Assembly: GCA_951799405.1 (NCBI GenBank)
Contig: OX637344.1
Span: 17,112,001-17,176,000 of the forward strand
Reading direction: 5' to 3'
DNA from: Agapetus fuscipes
Taxonomy: Eukaryota; Arthropoda; Insecta; Trichoptera; Glossosomatidae
Length of the DNA stretch: 64,000 nt
Shown one piece after another: positions 45,278 to 55,659 of the stretch. The notes below the pieces were generated by a model. That model was not told where the DNA came from. It saw only the letters and a program-made list of their open reading frames with translations, and ran no database searches. Position 1 is the first letter of the stretch, and the number at the start of each line of letters is the position of its first letter. The translations under genes were made by a program, and so were the position numbers.

Positions 45278-45587
45278 TGCTCCGTTTTTACAGGGTTCTC
45301 TTTTAATTAAACTGCAATTATTTATTTTAACAGAATTTATTTTACACGGTTTGGTTCATAATTTACAACAATTGATTTCTATCTCTGGCTTTCGAACTTC
45401 ACGGCTTAATATTTTATCGACACTCTGGCCTTGCATAAGCTTTCAGCTTGCATTTATACTCGTTCATATGGACATACGGACGGTTCTCGAATGTTCTCGA
45501 ACATAGTGGATGATTCCATACCAGAGCGTTGTTCCACCAGCCTGATTAGAATCACGTATACACTAATACTACCATACGCTCGTAAGA
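45278..45587 (-). mobile_element. Solo LTR, gypsy-like family, shorter copy
   Basis: It matches 44319 strongly over its left 170 bp (gggttctcttttaattaaac, ggctttcgaacttcacgg). Terminal bases are mutated (TGCTCC...CGTAAGA) and no duplication is visible. Confidence 0.65.
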
Positions 45588-46190
45588 ATATTAATGCAAA
45601 TAATCCGTGAGAAAAGGAAGAGTTGATTCTGGTTAAAAATTCGGTTATACATACTTAACAGTGTTTTGTACGTATTGTATTTTTTTGTTAAAAATCGCTT
45701 TGTTACTAAAGTTCGCATCACATTTATTTTTGTACACGCACAATGATTGTATAAAATGAAACGTAATATGGGCATCGAGCATGTCAACCGACCACGCGTG
45801 CACTGCACAGATGAATGGTTCGGAGTTCCATATTGTATAATATATCATCACTCACAATTGAATTGAATATTATATGCTGTGCGGGATACAGAAAGATACA
45901 TTGTACAGCAAAATCTGGACAATGAATCGGTGTAGGTCTGTATGTACATCAGTGGCGAAGGGTGCCATACAAGCCGGTTCCCATCGGCTTCCCTTTTTTT
46001 AAAATGATGTAACCAAGTAGTTAAAAAATATAGGCAAAAAGTACATTTAAAACCAAAGAAACAATACGTATTTTTTCCCCATTAAAACCATGCAGTCTAC
46101 TTTATTATCATTTTTTCCTCATTTTAAACGAGAAACAGATGGGAATCGGCTTGTATAGCACACTTCGCCCCTATTGTACATACGTATCGA
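45588..46190. other. No feature identified
   Basis: Two loosely similar phrases (ccatcggcttccc, gaatcggcttgtatagc) are inverted near 45975 and 46145; otherwise unassigned. Confidence 0.4.
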
Positions 46191-46293
46191 TATTTGAAAG
46201 GTAAAACTGAATAAATGGCATATTTAGCTAACATGGATTTCTCAGAAAAATGCACCTTTTTTCCTATTTTCTGCGAGAGAAAATACTATAAAA
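46191..46293 (+). repeat. MITE M6, left part, cut by SINE-B
   Basis: It runs from gaaaggtaaaactgaataaa to ctgcgagagaaaatac. Confidence 0.55.
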
Positions 46294-46557
46294 AACGCAA
46301 CTAAGCTACACATATAGTGTAGTTGTCTTGCCTGCGTTATCCCCGAAAGGGTCGCATATGGCGATTCGGGACCTATTTATTTTTACGGATAAGGGGGCCG
46401 GCCTCACACCAACCACTTTCAGTTGAAGTGGGGGTTTCCCAGCTCCCGGGGGGGGGGGGGGGCTGTTTCTCAATTTTTGTAAAGGCTGAGTAAGCCTTGA
46501 GATCGAACCCTTGCTCTCGGCATGGAATGCAAGCATTTCACCAATTGAGCTATCGAC
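46294..46557 (-). mobile_element. SINE-B with internal deletion and 15-nt G-run
   Basis: The head is at 46500-46556. The ctctcggtggg region and 40 bases of body are lost. The poly(G) at 46448-46462 expands the agctcccggg motif. Confidence 0.8.
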
Positions 46558-46690
46558 CTTTTTACGAGCTTGATCGTCGTCGCTACAAAATGTCAATTCT
46601 CAAGCAAGACCCAGTTGCTGTAAGACTGGGTGGACCTTTGGTGACCGGTCATTGATAAACGTTTATGAATCTTGCTCAACCCAGTGACAC
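46558..46690 (-). mobile_element. SINE-A body fragment
   Basis: The headless, tailless piece spans acgagcttgatcgtcg to gctcaacccagtg, directly against the SINE-B head. Confidence 0.7.
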
Positions 46691-46904
46691 AAAACCTTCA
46701 TAATTTTAAATAAAATAAAATAAAAACAATAATTTCAACACATAATAAAATACAATAAATTTAATGTTATGAAAACATTTTATAAATACAAAATGTCTTA
46801 CATTATTCTGAAACCGCCCCTGGAACACACTATATACATTACGCGAGTATTAATAAATAGTAATTTACATGTGTTAGCGCAAGCTCCCGGCAGCTGCTCT
46901 TATA

Positions 46905-48212
46905 TAATAATAATAATATCAGGCTAATTTATTTTAAATTACAAATGATAAGAGAGCGCCGTTTTTGTGTGTGTCACACCTCAAGGGCCCTCTCCGATCA
47001 TGGATAAGACTTTCTAAATAGGTGTGTCTTGAGTGCCCCGCGAAATACATCCATAGATTTGGAGTTCTTCACTCCGGGTGGCAGTCTGTTCCACTCCACC
47101 GGACCCGCAACACGGAAAGCGCGGTCTCCGAAATTTGTACGAATCTGACGGCGTGGCTGAACCAAATTGACTACTTCATCGCCCGCGGATCTGAGTGTCT
47201 GCCTCCTTACACCCATCTCAACAGGCAACATCATGTCAGTCAAATAAGGTGGAGCCAAGCCATTGATGGCTTTATATACCATCACACAAACACGGTAGAC
47301 CACCCTCTCCGGGAAACGAAGCCAATGTAGTGTTTTTAACAGCGGAGTGATGTGAGCGAATTTGGGTATCCCGAATATGAGTCTTGCTGCCGAATTCAAC
47401 ACAGATTGAAAGCGATTGAACTGCTTCTTTGGCTGACCACTATAAAGCGTCGAACAATAGTCAATCCGAGACACCACAAACGCGCTCACTAGGGTCTTGA
47501 CTGCATCTGACGGTAAACACTTTCTAATAGCCTTAATTTGGCGTAGTGAAAAAAAAGAAGAAGCTATTGTGGCATCTATTTGCCTCTCCAGTGTCAGATT
47601 CCGATCCAGTAAGACTTCTAGAAGTCTCACTGAATCAGAAGGCTGGATTAGCTTACCTCCTATGGAGAGTGGTACTCCGTTCACTAATAGGTGATCACGC
47701 CTAGATGTGACTGCCCACATTATCTCCGTCTTATCCATGTTCAAGATTAGGCCATTGTTCACCATCCACCCACCGACCTCCGCGATACACCCAGAGACCC
47801 TGCAACTGAGGTCCTCAGCCATGTCTGGCCGACAGTGAGAGTATATTTGCCAGTCATCTGCATATGAGTGTGAGATGAGGCCCCATTTTTCAACAATACT
47901 CTCAATGTCAGCAGTATACAAAATGAAAAGGATCGGACCCAACACAGAGCCCTGTGAGACCCCAGAAGACAGCGAGTAGGTAGGTGAGACACCGTCACAA
48001 ACACGCACCGCCTGCCTGCGTTCCACCAGATAGGAGGAGAACCACGCCAAAGCCCCGTTGGTCAAACCGTAAGACACCTCCAACCTCTCAATAAGGATCG
48101 AGTGATTTACTGTGTCGAATGCCGCACTCATGTCAAGAAGCGCCAGTAGAGCCAGATCACCACACTCTACAGCAGATACCATATCCGATACAAGCTTGAG
48201 CATACCGGTTTC
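46905..48212 (-). mobile_element. L2/Crack-like LINE, 5'-truncated, (ATT)n tail
   Basis: On the minus strand, coding sequence starts at the truncation point near 48212, stops at 46998 and is followed by a short 3' UTR. The tail is four or five ATT units (46905-46920 read in reverse). The 3' UTR segment at 46925-46990 (gagagggcccttgaggtgtg) also terminates SINE-A copies at 10752 and 8128 and the fragment at 41805. Confidence 0.8.
46998..48203 (-). pseudogene. L2/Crack-like LINE reverse transcriptase, C-terminal two-thirds
   Basis: The 401-codon frame is open from the truncation point to a natural stop. Motifs: LLDMSAAFDTVNH (about residues 20-32), GVSQGSVLGPILF (81-93), catalytic SYADD (112-116), NMDKTEIMW, and a C-terminus with RLIFGIPKFAHITPLL, LHWLRFPERV and NFGDRAFRVAGPVEWNRLP. 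The domain after the thumb (NFGDRAF through LKTHLF) is shared with the fragments at 44764, 51130 and 62724. The endonuclease and first RT motifs are absent. MLKLVSDM at the start is internal; upstream bases still read ET in frame. No damage is seen in the remainder. Confidence 0.85.
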
Positions 48213-48937
48213 TTATCTCGGCTTTCACATGGCACTTTATTTTATTTCAAGTAATTCATTGAAAAATAATTTAAAAACACACTTAATTCCCTTCACTTTG
48301 ATTTAGGATTTAGGAAAATTATTTCGTTTATTTCTGTATATTTTATTTCATTTCTAAAAAAACCTAAATAACCGCCTTGGTTGACATACGACTCATTCAA
48401 ATTTTACTTTGATTACGTTAGTACAATTATTTTTTTAAATAATAAAGTGAGGTTTAATAAGTTTATTTCATTTATTTTTTATTTAATTTCATTTATTGCT
48501 TACACTTTTTAATTTTATATCACTTTTCAACGTTTCAAAAAACGTGATGAAAAAAAACATTTACCCGCGAACTTTAAATTTACGAAATCGAACGCGAAAA
48601 CACCACGCTCTCGCTTGGCGTACCCGCACAGACTGCTGATAAGGCAATCGAGATTATATTTAAGTACTTTATCTTGCTCAGCGACTTTCTCTCTCTGTGA
48701 TTGGTTGGGGGCGTGTCTTGACGAGTGCGGGGGATATCCCACATGGTGGAAGAGTTTTAATTTGTCATTCTTAGACAACAAAGGGCTCGCTTACTTATTT
48801 CAAGCTGATCAAAGAGATTAACAGTTGATATCGTCCCACTAAAGAACCAAAGTCAGTTGTTTGGCAAAAGTACCAGATTTATTTTCTTTCTCACCGAACT
48901 CAATGTACAAAGTATCACGGTGATACGAACGTTTCTA
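48213..48937. other. No feature identified
   Basis: Sequence upstream of the truncated L2-like LINE; overlapping short frames at 48527-48821 lack similarity. Confidence 0.45.
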
Positions 48938-49039
48938 AGCTTTTGCCGACCTTTACTAAAGCAGGGGTGAAATTGCCAAAGTGAACTATTGTTTATAGTA
49001 TGAGTGGTCAGCCTCATACCAACCTATAAATCAAGGAAC
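48938..49039 (-). mobile_element. RTE-like 3' end, left 100 bp only
   Basis: It spans cttttgccgacctttac to cctataaatcaaggaac and is joined directly to SINE-B. Confidence 0.7.
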
Positions 49040-49338
49040 GCAACTAAGCTACACATATAGTGTAAGTTTTTGCCGCGTTATCCCCGAAGGAATCGCATGT
49101 GGCGAGTTGAACCTATTTATTTTAACAGGTTAGGAGACCGGCTGAAGTGGGGGTTTCCCAGCTCCCGAGAGGGCTGGTACTTATTTCTTGTAAAGGCTGA
49201 GTAAACCTTGCCGATATTTTATTTTGGGGTTGAAATAAATACCGAAACGGGAAATCATTTCTGACACCCTCGGTGGGATTCGATCCCGAGCTCACGGCAT
49301 AGAATGTAAGCACTCTAGCAACTGAGCTATCGACCGGA
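49038..49338 (-). mobile_element. SINE-B, nearly full length
   Basis: The head is at 49275-49336 with B box intact on the minus strand. About 30 bases around ggccggcc are deleted. Confidence 0.8.
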
Positions 49339-49424
49339 CTTTATTAAAGAATTTATTTAAAATATTTTATGCCTCAATTGTTTTCAGCAGTCCTTCGGTT
49401 CTTTTTTGGCTTTCTTTTGTTTAC

Positions 49425-49690
49425 ATGCTTCATAAGGTTAATATGACGCTGACCCCCCGTGCTGTAAAAATTGGTTTACATATTCCATTGTCACCCCGGT
49501 TTCAGAGAAAGTCGGCAGAAGTTTCAAGGTTTATGTACCTACATATTTTTTATTATTATTTGTATACACACACGCAGAATGTGTTGGCGCGAACCTACAT
49601 GTGCCTGGCTATGGGCATACATTTAATATGCGCCTTTAATGTTGACATATCCTTGCAGCTTAGATTAGGTATAGATAGATTATAGATAAA
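49425..49690 (+). mobile_element. RTE-like 3' end, TATAGAT-tail subtype
   Basis: It has the same diagnostic changes as 6253-6510. The tail is attaggtatagatagattatagat. Confidence 0.8.
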
Positions 49691-50038
49691 AAAAAAACAC
49701 TAAAAAAACTCATGATTTGAAAAAAATATAAAGGTAGCTAAAAATACAGAGGTTATTTATATTCACTCACATTTTTACATCCAACTGACCGCAACCCAGT
49801 CTGGAGTTTGTTGGACCGAAAGAAATGCTTGAGGATTTTCGCTACACGTGTTTTCGGAGATTTTTTTAGACCTCAAAGGGCACCGCACAATGGCAGCCCT
49901 TTCATTTCAAATCTGGGGTGGGGGATGCTTTATCCATGACTGAGTGTATTTCAGCTATTCTGATTGTGATGTGATTTGTCCGTATCAGAAGTTATCTAAC
50001 CGTAACCTATCATTTTTTACGTTAACTGTAAACATTAT

Positions 50039-50368
50039 TCCTTGACTTATAGGTTGATATATCGCTGCCTTAGTTCTTGTTTGCCGTATTGACCATTAAG
50101 CTAATTTTACATGAGCAATGTTTGCATGTGTACTGGACCAATGTGTCTTATGAAAACCGGAAAATATTTAAAACAACTCTCACATTATCGAGTTGTATGT
50201 TTTTCCTTAGCTCAGTTTGTGTAGAATTTGACAAAATTGGTGGTATATGGCAAAGAAGAACTGGAGGAGCGATATGGCTGACTAACCATACTGTAATTGA
50301 TGTCCAATGTAATGTAACTTGAATTGATATCCAAAGTGTAAGGAATTTAGCAGAATAGCGCTTCTGAG
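50039..50368 (+). repeat. Composite: RTE-like stub, MITE M3 and a TIR of MITE M4
   Basis: It holds 23 bases of the RTE-like left end (ccttgacttataggttg), then M3 (agttcttgtttgccg to ctcagtttgtgtagaat), then unclassified sequence, then the M4 end gtaaggaatttagcagaatag at 50338-50358. Confidence 0.55.
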
Positions 50369-50737
50369 TACACTATAATGTAGAGTAAATTCTGCGTTAG
50401 CAGTGTTTTTTTCTGTAGAAGTAAAAACTAAATTATTCGCACCGTGGTGTAGAGAATAACGGGTTTCTAAACGTGGCGTCGCGGTCGGAGAAAAATCCGA
50501 TATTATCAGTAAGACGTGTCTCTTCTACGCCGAGAGGTACGATCCAAACTTTCGTGAAAAGTCGTTATCGTTTCTCAATTCTACTTTTCCTCAATATTAT
50601 ATCAATCAATTAGACAAAGTAATTAATTCCAAAACTAACACATCATTCCCCTCGCATAATTAAGATTCCACTCTTCATAACCTCAATATTGAAAACGTTT
50701 CCGTGGTTACATTATTTATTTGGCATTAAAATTCCTA

Positions 50738-51424
50738 ATCAGCAACATTTTGGTCAAAAATGAGTAATGAATGCTATCCTACTTGAAATTTTCCGCTCTT
50801 TCTAATGCGCTAACTCCCATAGCTATACGATGATTTTTGTGTTGTTTATACCCAAGCAAAGAACTGCGTTTTAAAGCATGGTTTTGGTGTAACCGACAAG
50901 ATTTTGGCCTTTTTTGTTGTAAAGGCGCTTGTGAGGTACAAAAATCGTAAAACCACATTGATAGGAATGCCAATAAATGCCTTTATTTTTTTGATTTTAG
51001 AGATGTTTTGATTTTAATGATATAATAAAAAATAACAAAGTTACGCCATTTTTCTGCAATCTCAAACTTTAAACTGCTCTCCTGAACAATTTAGTTTTTG
51101 TCGCTTATATACTGCCTATATATATATATTTGGATGACTTATTCTTCTTTTGGGCGCCGTTTAGTGGCTCCAGCCACCCCAAGGGCGCCCACCGCTCACT
51201 CTCTTCTTGTGAAGATGGTGGTCTTCAGCTCCTTCCTGAAGCGCTCCTCGCTGGTTTCCGTCCTCAGCTTCAAAGGCAGCCGGTTCCAGCACAACGGTCC
51301 CGCCGAACTGAACGCCCTATCCCCAAAGCCCGTTCTGCTCCGTCGAGATGGCATTTTCAGCTTGTTGATAGCATCACTCTGCGCCGAGCTATACGCATAT
51401 ATACTGCCTTTTAACCGTCGATAT
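50738..51424 (+). mobile_element. MITE M1 interrupted by an L2-like LINE fragment
   Basis: The body from agcaacattttggtc to gaacaatttag is well preserved. The right TIR is split and its start duplicated by the insertion at 51118-51397. The left TIR is missing. Confidence 0.8.
51118..51397 (-). mobile_element. L2/Crack-like LINE 3' fragment with 12-bp target duplication
   Basis: Read on the minus strand it encodes the conserved FGDRAFSSAG / LPLKLRTET / FRKELKT end of the LINE. It is flanked by TATATACTGCCT at 51106-51117 and again at 51398-51409, a perfect 12-bp duplication. The interrupted sequence is the terminal part of the GGTTAAAAGGC MITE (50738-51424). The tail facing left is AT-rich rather than clean ATT repeats. 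Confidence 0.8.
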
Positions 51425-51711
51425 TAACCAATGAAAAATACAAGTCAATATTTATTAAAATTTTCGGATTTGAAAATTTGTATCTCTATTCATTCCGTTT
51501 AAAAAGTTTGATGCTTCACGAAAACGTCCTTCTACATTATTACTTTTCCCAACAATGTACCACTGGCTTTGATTGACGGGGAAAAGTTTGTTTTATGCCG
51601 AGAAATCTGCTACACTTATTGATTCTGGTTTAATAAAGCGCCCACTATGTATTTCATATTTGTTTTATTTGTTTATTTTCTTCTTATGTTACAATGCCAT
51701 GTTTTTTTTTA

Positions 51712-52019
51712 AGAAATCCTGTGCGGGAGACTTCCTAGATTCTAGAGATTCTAGGGGTCTATGACACTTGTTGTAGTGCCGCAGAGGTGTACGAACTTGG
51801 TCTTCGCTACAAAGCGCCAATACTCAAGCAAGACCAAGTTGCTGTAAGGCTGGATGGACCTTTGGTGACCAGTCATTGGTAAAGGTTTATTAATTTTTCA
51901 ACCCAGCGAAGAGCAAATTTGAAAATATAAATGGTATATTTTTTCTTCTCCGCCGGGATTTGAACCCATAGCCTTCCCATTCACAGTCCGAAGTGTTTCC
52001 ACTGGACTACGGACCGGTC
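51712..52019 (-). mobile_element. SINE-A, full length, abutting a 5S rRNA-like sequence
   Basis: The head reads ggtccgtagtccagtgg with B box gggttcaaatcc on the minus strand. The body and ctagaatct distal block are complete, ending in ggatttctt and A-run. GGCATT occurs on both sides on the minus strand (52025-52030 and 51693-51698), a possible target duplication. Confidence 0.85.
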
Positions 52020-52027
52020 CAAGAAAT

Positions 52028-52145
52028 GCCTACGACACGCGGTATACCTGAGCGGTCACCCATCCAGGGAGCATCCTCGCCCAACGTTGCTTAACTTCGG
52101 TGATCTGATGAGAACCGGTGCTTTCAACATGGTATCGTCGTTGAC
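52028..52145 (-). ncRNA. 5S rRNA-like sequence, 118 nt, probably a pseudogene or SINE module
   Basis: Read on the minus strand it starts gtcaacgacgataccatg and ends ccgcgtgtcgtaggc, aligning end to end with animal 5S rRNA by eye. The internal promoter elements are clear: A-box region aagttaagcaacg and C-box region tggatgggtgacc. The terminal stem partly pairs. No T-run terminator follows; six bases later the SINE-A head begins. A functional 5S gene would normally sit in an array with a T-tract. It is about 220 bp upstream of the dnc exon, on the opposite strand. Confidence 0.75.
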
Positions 52146-52364
52146 AGGCTTTGCTTAGGTTCTTAAATTCTAGACTCTAAATAAGGGACTCAAATTCTCG
52201 GCATTTTATTTTTGAAAATTATCAATGATATCTTTGTTTTTACTACTTAGAAAATATACGGTTGTGATCCTAGAAATGTACTCTACACAACCATAGCACT
52301 TTAAAGTGTTTTCCCCACCACTGCAATTACCCTATTCTAATACCATGCTTTGTTTCTCTTGCAG

Positions 52365-52553
52365 TTTCGATGTGGAGAACGGCTCCGGGGGCGTGGGGGG
52401 GCGGAGTCCCTTGGAGGGCGCCGCCTCCCCCTCAGCAGGCCTGGTGCTGCAGAACCTGCCGCAGAGGAGGGAGAGCTTCCTGTACCGCAGCGACAGCGAC
52501 TTCGAGATGTCTCCCAAGTCCATGTCCAGGAACAGCTCCATCGCCAGCGAGAG
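52365..52553 (+). CDS. dnc: dunce (cAMP-specific 3',5'-cyclic phosphodiesterase, PDE4) exon encoding the start of UCR1
   Basis: This 189-nt internal exon is bounded by a pyrimidine tract with acceptor TTGCAG (52359-52364) and a consensus donor GAG|GTAAGT (52551-52559). It reads FDVENGSGG, then [20 protein letters not shown] and [14 protein letters not shown]. This is the conserved upstream region 1 of long-form PDE4 enzymes. In the family, the RRES serine is the PKA site that activates long isoforms, and UCR1 pairs with UCR2 to restrain the catalytic domain, which hydrolyses cAMP in the cytoplasm. In Drosophila, dunce acts in learning and in cAMP control. The exon starts with the last base of a codon and ends with the first two bases of the next, so its length is a multiple of three. 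UCR2 and catalytic exons are not in the window and should lie beyond 64000. Assignment to PDE4 is secure; the symbol assumes an insect orthologue. Confidence 0.9.
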
Positions 52554-52607
52554 GTAAGTCTTCCCGGCATGTCATCCATCACCAGGCACACACCGACACC
52601 TTCAAAT

Positions 52608-52869
52608 AAGTCGTATAAATGCAAACGCCGTCAACTCCTTACGCGATGATTTTGAGAAAAATAAACTTGTTAACTTGTAAAACGACAACACCAGTTGGAG
52701 ATGACGGCGTTTGCACGAAATCATACGATTAAAATTACGAAGGATTAAAAGTGAGGTTTACATTATATCGCACACAGCAAATGATTTGTTACACTGCGCA
52801 GAATCAAATTCAATAATTATCTCAAAAATCATAAATTTTGGAGATGACGGCGTTTGCAGTTATACGACT
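52608..52869. repeat. MITE M5, 262 bp, CAAAT target duplication, 55 bp after the dnc donor
   Basis: The TIRs (agtcgtataaatgcaaacg / cgtttgcagttatacgact) carry the repeated gacggcgtttgca motif also found mid-element. CAAAT flanks both ends (52603-52607, 52870-52874). Confidence 0.75.
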
Positions 52870-52885
52870 CAAATGTAACGTTAGT

Positions 52886-53000
52886 CAGTGTTATGGCCGA
52901 GGGGGCCAAGTGGGCTGATCTTTTCTAGCGTGTTTGGAATAGAAAACGTTGGTTCGATCCCCGCCTGGGTCATTTGACCATAACTTTGACCCTGGTTCAA
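52886..53000 (+). mobile_element. SINE-C, tRNA-like head
   Basis: The A-box-like tatggccgaggggg and B box ggttcgatccc are about 60 bases apart. A body with ccctggttcaacagatg follows. A second copy is at 63852. Confidence 0.65.
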
Positions 53001-53888
53001 CAGATGTCATTGGGTAAATGATAATTGATAAAATTCATTAAAAATCTATACTCAAAACATAATCGCTAAAGTGGTTTATAATATTTAAATAAACATTAAT
53101 AAATTATTTATTGATGGTATTAATACAGGTTTCTGGCCAGGCAGAAAAGGTTGGTGAATTGCATTCCTCTTTACAAATCTACTTAAAAAAAAAAGTGGAT
53201 CAGTAGTCTGTAAAGAGTCATCCAACTAGATGAACGCAAAATAAATAAATAAAGTTTATAAAATAAGTATCACGGTTTTTTTTTTAATTTAACCAAAAAA
53301 ACAGATTGTCATCAATAAGTGAGTCATTTTTGATTTGATTTTATTTATTATTATTATATGGGTATCAATTATGCATTAATTATATTTGGGGTCGTAAACA
53401 GTAGGTACCCTTTCAACTATCCAGACTGTCTGGTTATGCAAAGAGCTTAAAAAAATAAGTATAAACGTATTTTAAAAAATATCTTGATATTATTAATAAC
53501 ATACACGCCATAATTAAGTAATAACTTATTATTTAACCATAGACATTTTATGTTTTCCATTAAAAATATTTTTAAAACGTTTTTTTTCTTGTGAATACAT
53601 TTTTCTCTTGAAACCCTGTAAAGTTTGAAGGAAACCTGATATTACAGAAAACTGTTTCAGCAGTAGTAAAAGTTTCAAGCTTTCACCGCTAGATGGTATT
53701 ATCACTTTCCATGTGCCCTGGCTAAAAATGATAAAGCTTTGAATTTCCACCGCTAGATTGTCACCCGCCAACGAAAATTTTGGCATTCACATTTTCATCG
53801 GTATCTTTTAATTCTCTTTTTTTCTAATAAATAAATTATTTAAAAAAATTATATAATTCAACTGAATAAATAGCATAATATGTTATAT
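53001..53888. other. dnc intron sequence without recognised element
   Basis: A+T-rich; no exon or repeat seen. Confidence 0.45.
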
Positions 53889-54011
53889 GCTCCTTGACTG
53901 ATAGGTTGGTTGATGAGGCTGATAACCGTGCTGTCAAAATTAGTTTACTTTTGCCAATGCCACCCCTGTTTCAGGGAAAGGCGGCAGGAGTTGCAAGTTT
54001 TATTTTCATGT
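53889..54011 (+). mobile_element. RTE-like 3' end, left half (split by a LINE)
   Basis: It starts ccttgactgataggttgg and ends tattttcatgt, where the CR1/Jockey LINE begins. The other half is at 58898-58975. Confidence 0.8.
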
Positions 54012-54150
54012 AATAAAGCTAAAAGTGACACAAACCATAGAACAACCAGCATAACATGTAGCTACAGACAAAAAATGATTAAAAGAGCAAATGAACGCAT
54101 TGATTATGAATAATACCTAATATATGTTTATCCAACCTTAAAATTAAAAA

Positions 54151-55659
54151 ATGTTTAACTTCGAAGATAATATTCTTGATAAAAAAATGAACATTGATGA
54201 ACGGGTTTTTGATTCGACCAATGACATAAACATAAATTTACATAAATCTGCCAATACGTTATTATTATTTCATATGAACATAAGAAGCATAGAAAAATTT
54301 TTTAGCGAATTTGTACTAACATTAAAATCATTAAAATGTTCACCGGATGTTATAGTGTTAACGGAGACGCATAGCGCAGGTGAAATCAACTATAATATCC
54401 CAGAATATAGCTACTTCACAACACTTAACAAAATTAATAAGAATAGCGGCGTATCTTTATTTCTATCAGACAGATATAAAATGATTAGTTTTAAAGAGAT
54501 AAATGATGTAAAATATGCAAACATAATTAATATAGAAATTAAAGTAAACAATGAAATATTTAATATTATAGCTATATATCGTACGCATGCAGCAATTTTA
54601 TCACAGTTTATTAATGAAATAAAAAATATTTTAATTAGAATAAAAAATAAAAGAACCATAATTGTGGGCGATATCAACCTAAATATTGCAAATGATTATT
54701 CATCGAACGATAAACATAACTACTTAAATATGTTTGCTGAATTAAATTACTTATCTTGCATAAATTCTTTCACCAGGAACATTAAGAATCAACGACCTTC
54801 GTGTCTTGATCACATATTTACAAATATTCCGGAATATCATAATATAATATCCGCAGTCATACATACAAACATTACTGACCATTATTCTTGTATTTTAAAA
54901 TACAAATTAGATACTCCAAGTAAAATAAATGATACAACACAAAAAAACTTAAAAAATATGTTTCTACACCTAGACATTTTAAAAAATAAACTACAAAATG
55001 AAAATTGGTCAGAAGTATATAAATGTAGTGATGTAAATGAAAGCAACAACTTATTTAACATGAAATTAACTGAAATCATTAATGAGTCAACAAAGAACAT
55101 AAACAGAACAAAATCTAAATATAAACCTATCAAAGCATGGATCACCCATGGCCTAATAGTTTCAATAAGACATAAGCAAACACTATACAAAATAACCACT
55201 AAAAGACCAAACGATGATAACATATACAAACACTATAAGTTGTACAAAAAAAAGCTCACGTATTTAATAAAAACCACTAAAGAAAAATATTATGAAAAAA
55301 AGTTAGGAAACACCGAAAATGATAACAAAAGAGTGTGGAAGGTAATAAATGAGATAATTGATAAAAAAAAACAAAAAACCAATGTTATAAATGAAATCAC
55401 ATATGAAAACACAAAAATAAGCTGTGAATCAAAACCCACTAAAGTTGCAAACATTTTTAACAATTATTTTGTTAATGTAGGAAAAAATCTTGCTAAACTG
55501 ATACAAACAAACACAGTCACAATGCCAACAATAAAAACAAACACAAACAAAATTGAAATCCTTAACAGCTGTACAGAACAGGAAGTTGAAAAAATTATTG
55601 ACAATATGAAAGGAGGATCAACTCCAGGATTTGATGGCATAACTATCGATGTACACTAA
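54151..55659 (+). pseudogene. LINE endonuclease and start of reverse transcriptase (CR1/Jockey type)
   Basis: The 502-codon frame begins with a short A+T-rich leader, then the endonuclease-exonuclease-phosphatase fold: HMNIRSI at residues 41-47, LTETH at 70-74 (catalytic Glu), GDINLN at 173-178, SCLDHIF at 217-223 and TDHYS at 242-246. The protein nicks target DNA for target-primed reverse transcription. The reverse transcriptase domain opens near residue 488 with a TPGFDGI motif, the usual position just before the palm. The frame stops at 55659 and resumes in another frame at the same base, so one indel has broken an originally continuous protein. Composition is very A-rich on the coding strand, as in many such LINEs. 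Confidence 0.85.

Larger units (their letters stand above)
22451..52364 (+). other. Putative 29.9-kb dnc intron filled with transposable elements
   Basis: It is bounded by the donor at 22451 (GTATAC) and the acceptor ending at 52364. The flanking exon phases agree (AG plus T). I see no other convincing coding exon inside. Large introns are known for dunce in flies, where other genes nest within them. Here the content is LINE, SINE, LTR and MITE debris in both orientations. The intron call fails if the 22 kb exon belongs to another gene. Confidence 0.5.

Noticed and set aside
47022..47330. Plus-strand frame of 102 codons
   Set aside because: Antisense to the L2-like LINE reverse transcriptase.
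52028..52145. Functional 5S rRNA gene
   Set aside because: It is a single copy next to a SINE, without a T-run terminator or array context; several substitutions in otherwise conserved places.
52332..52624. Overlapping frames on both strands around the dnc exon
   Set aside because: They are shadows of the G+C-rich UCR1 exon; only the frame reading [12 protein letters not shown] matches a known protein.
54411..55229. Minus-strand frames in the 54-55 kb region
   Set aside because: Antisense shadows of the LINE endonuclease frame caused by A-rich coding sequence.
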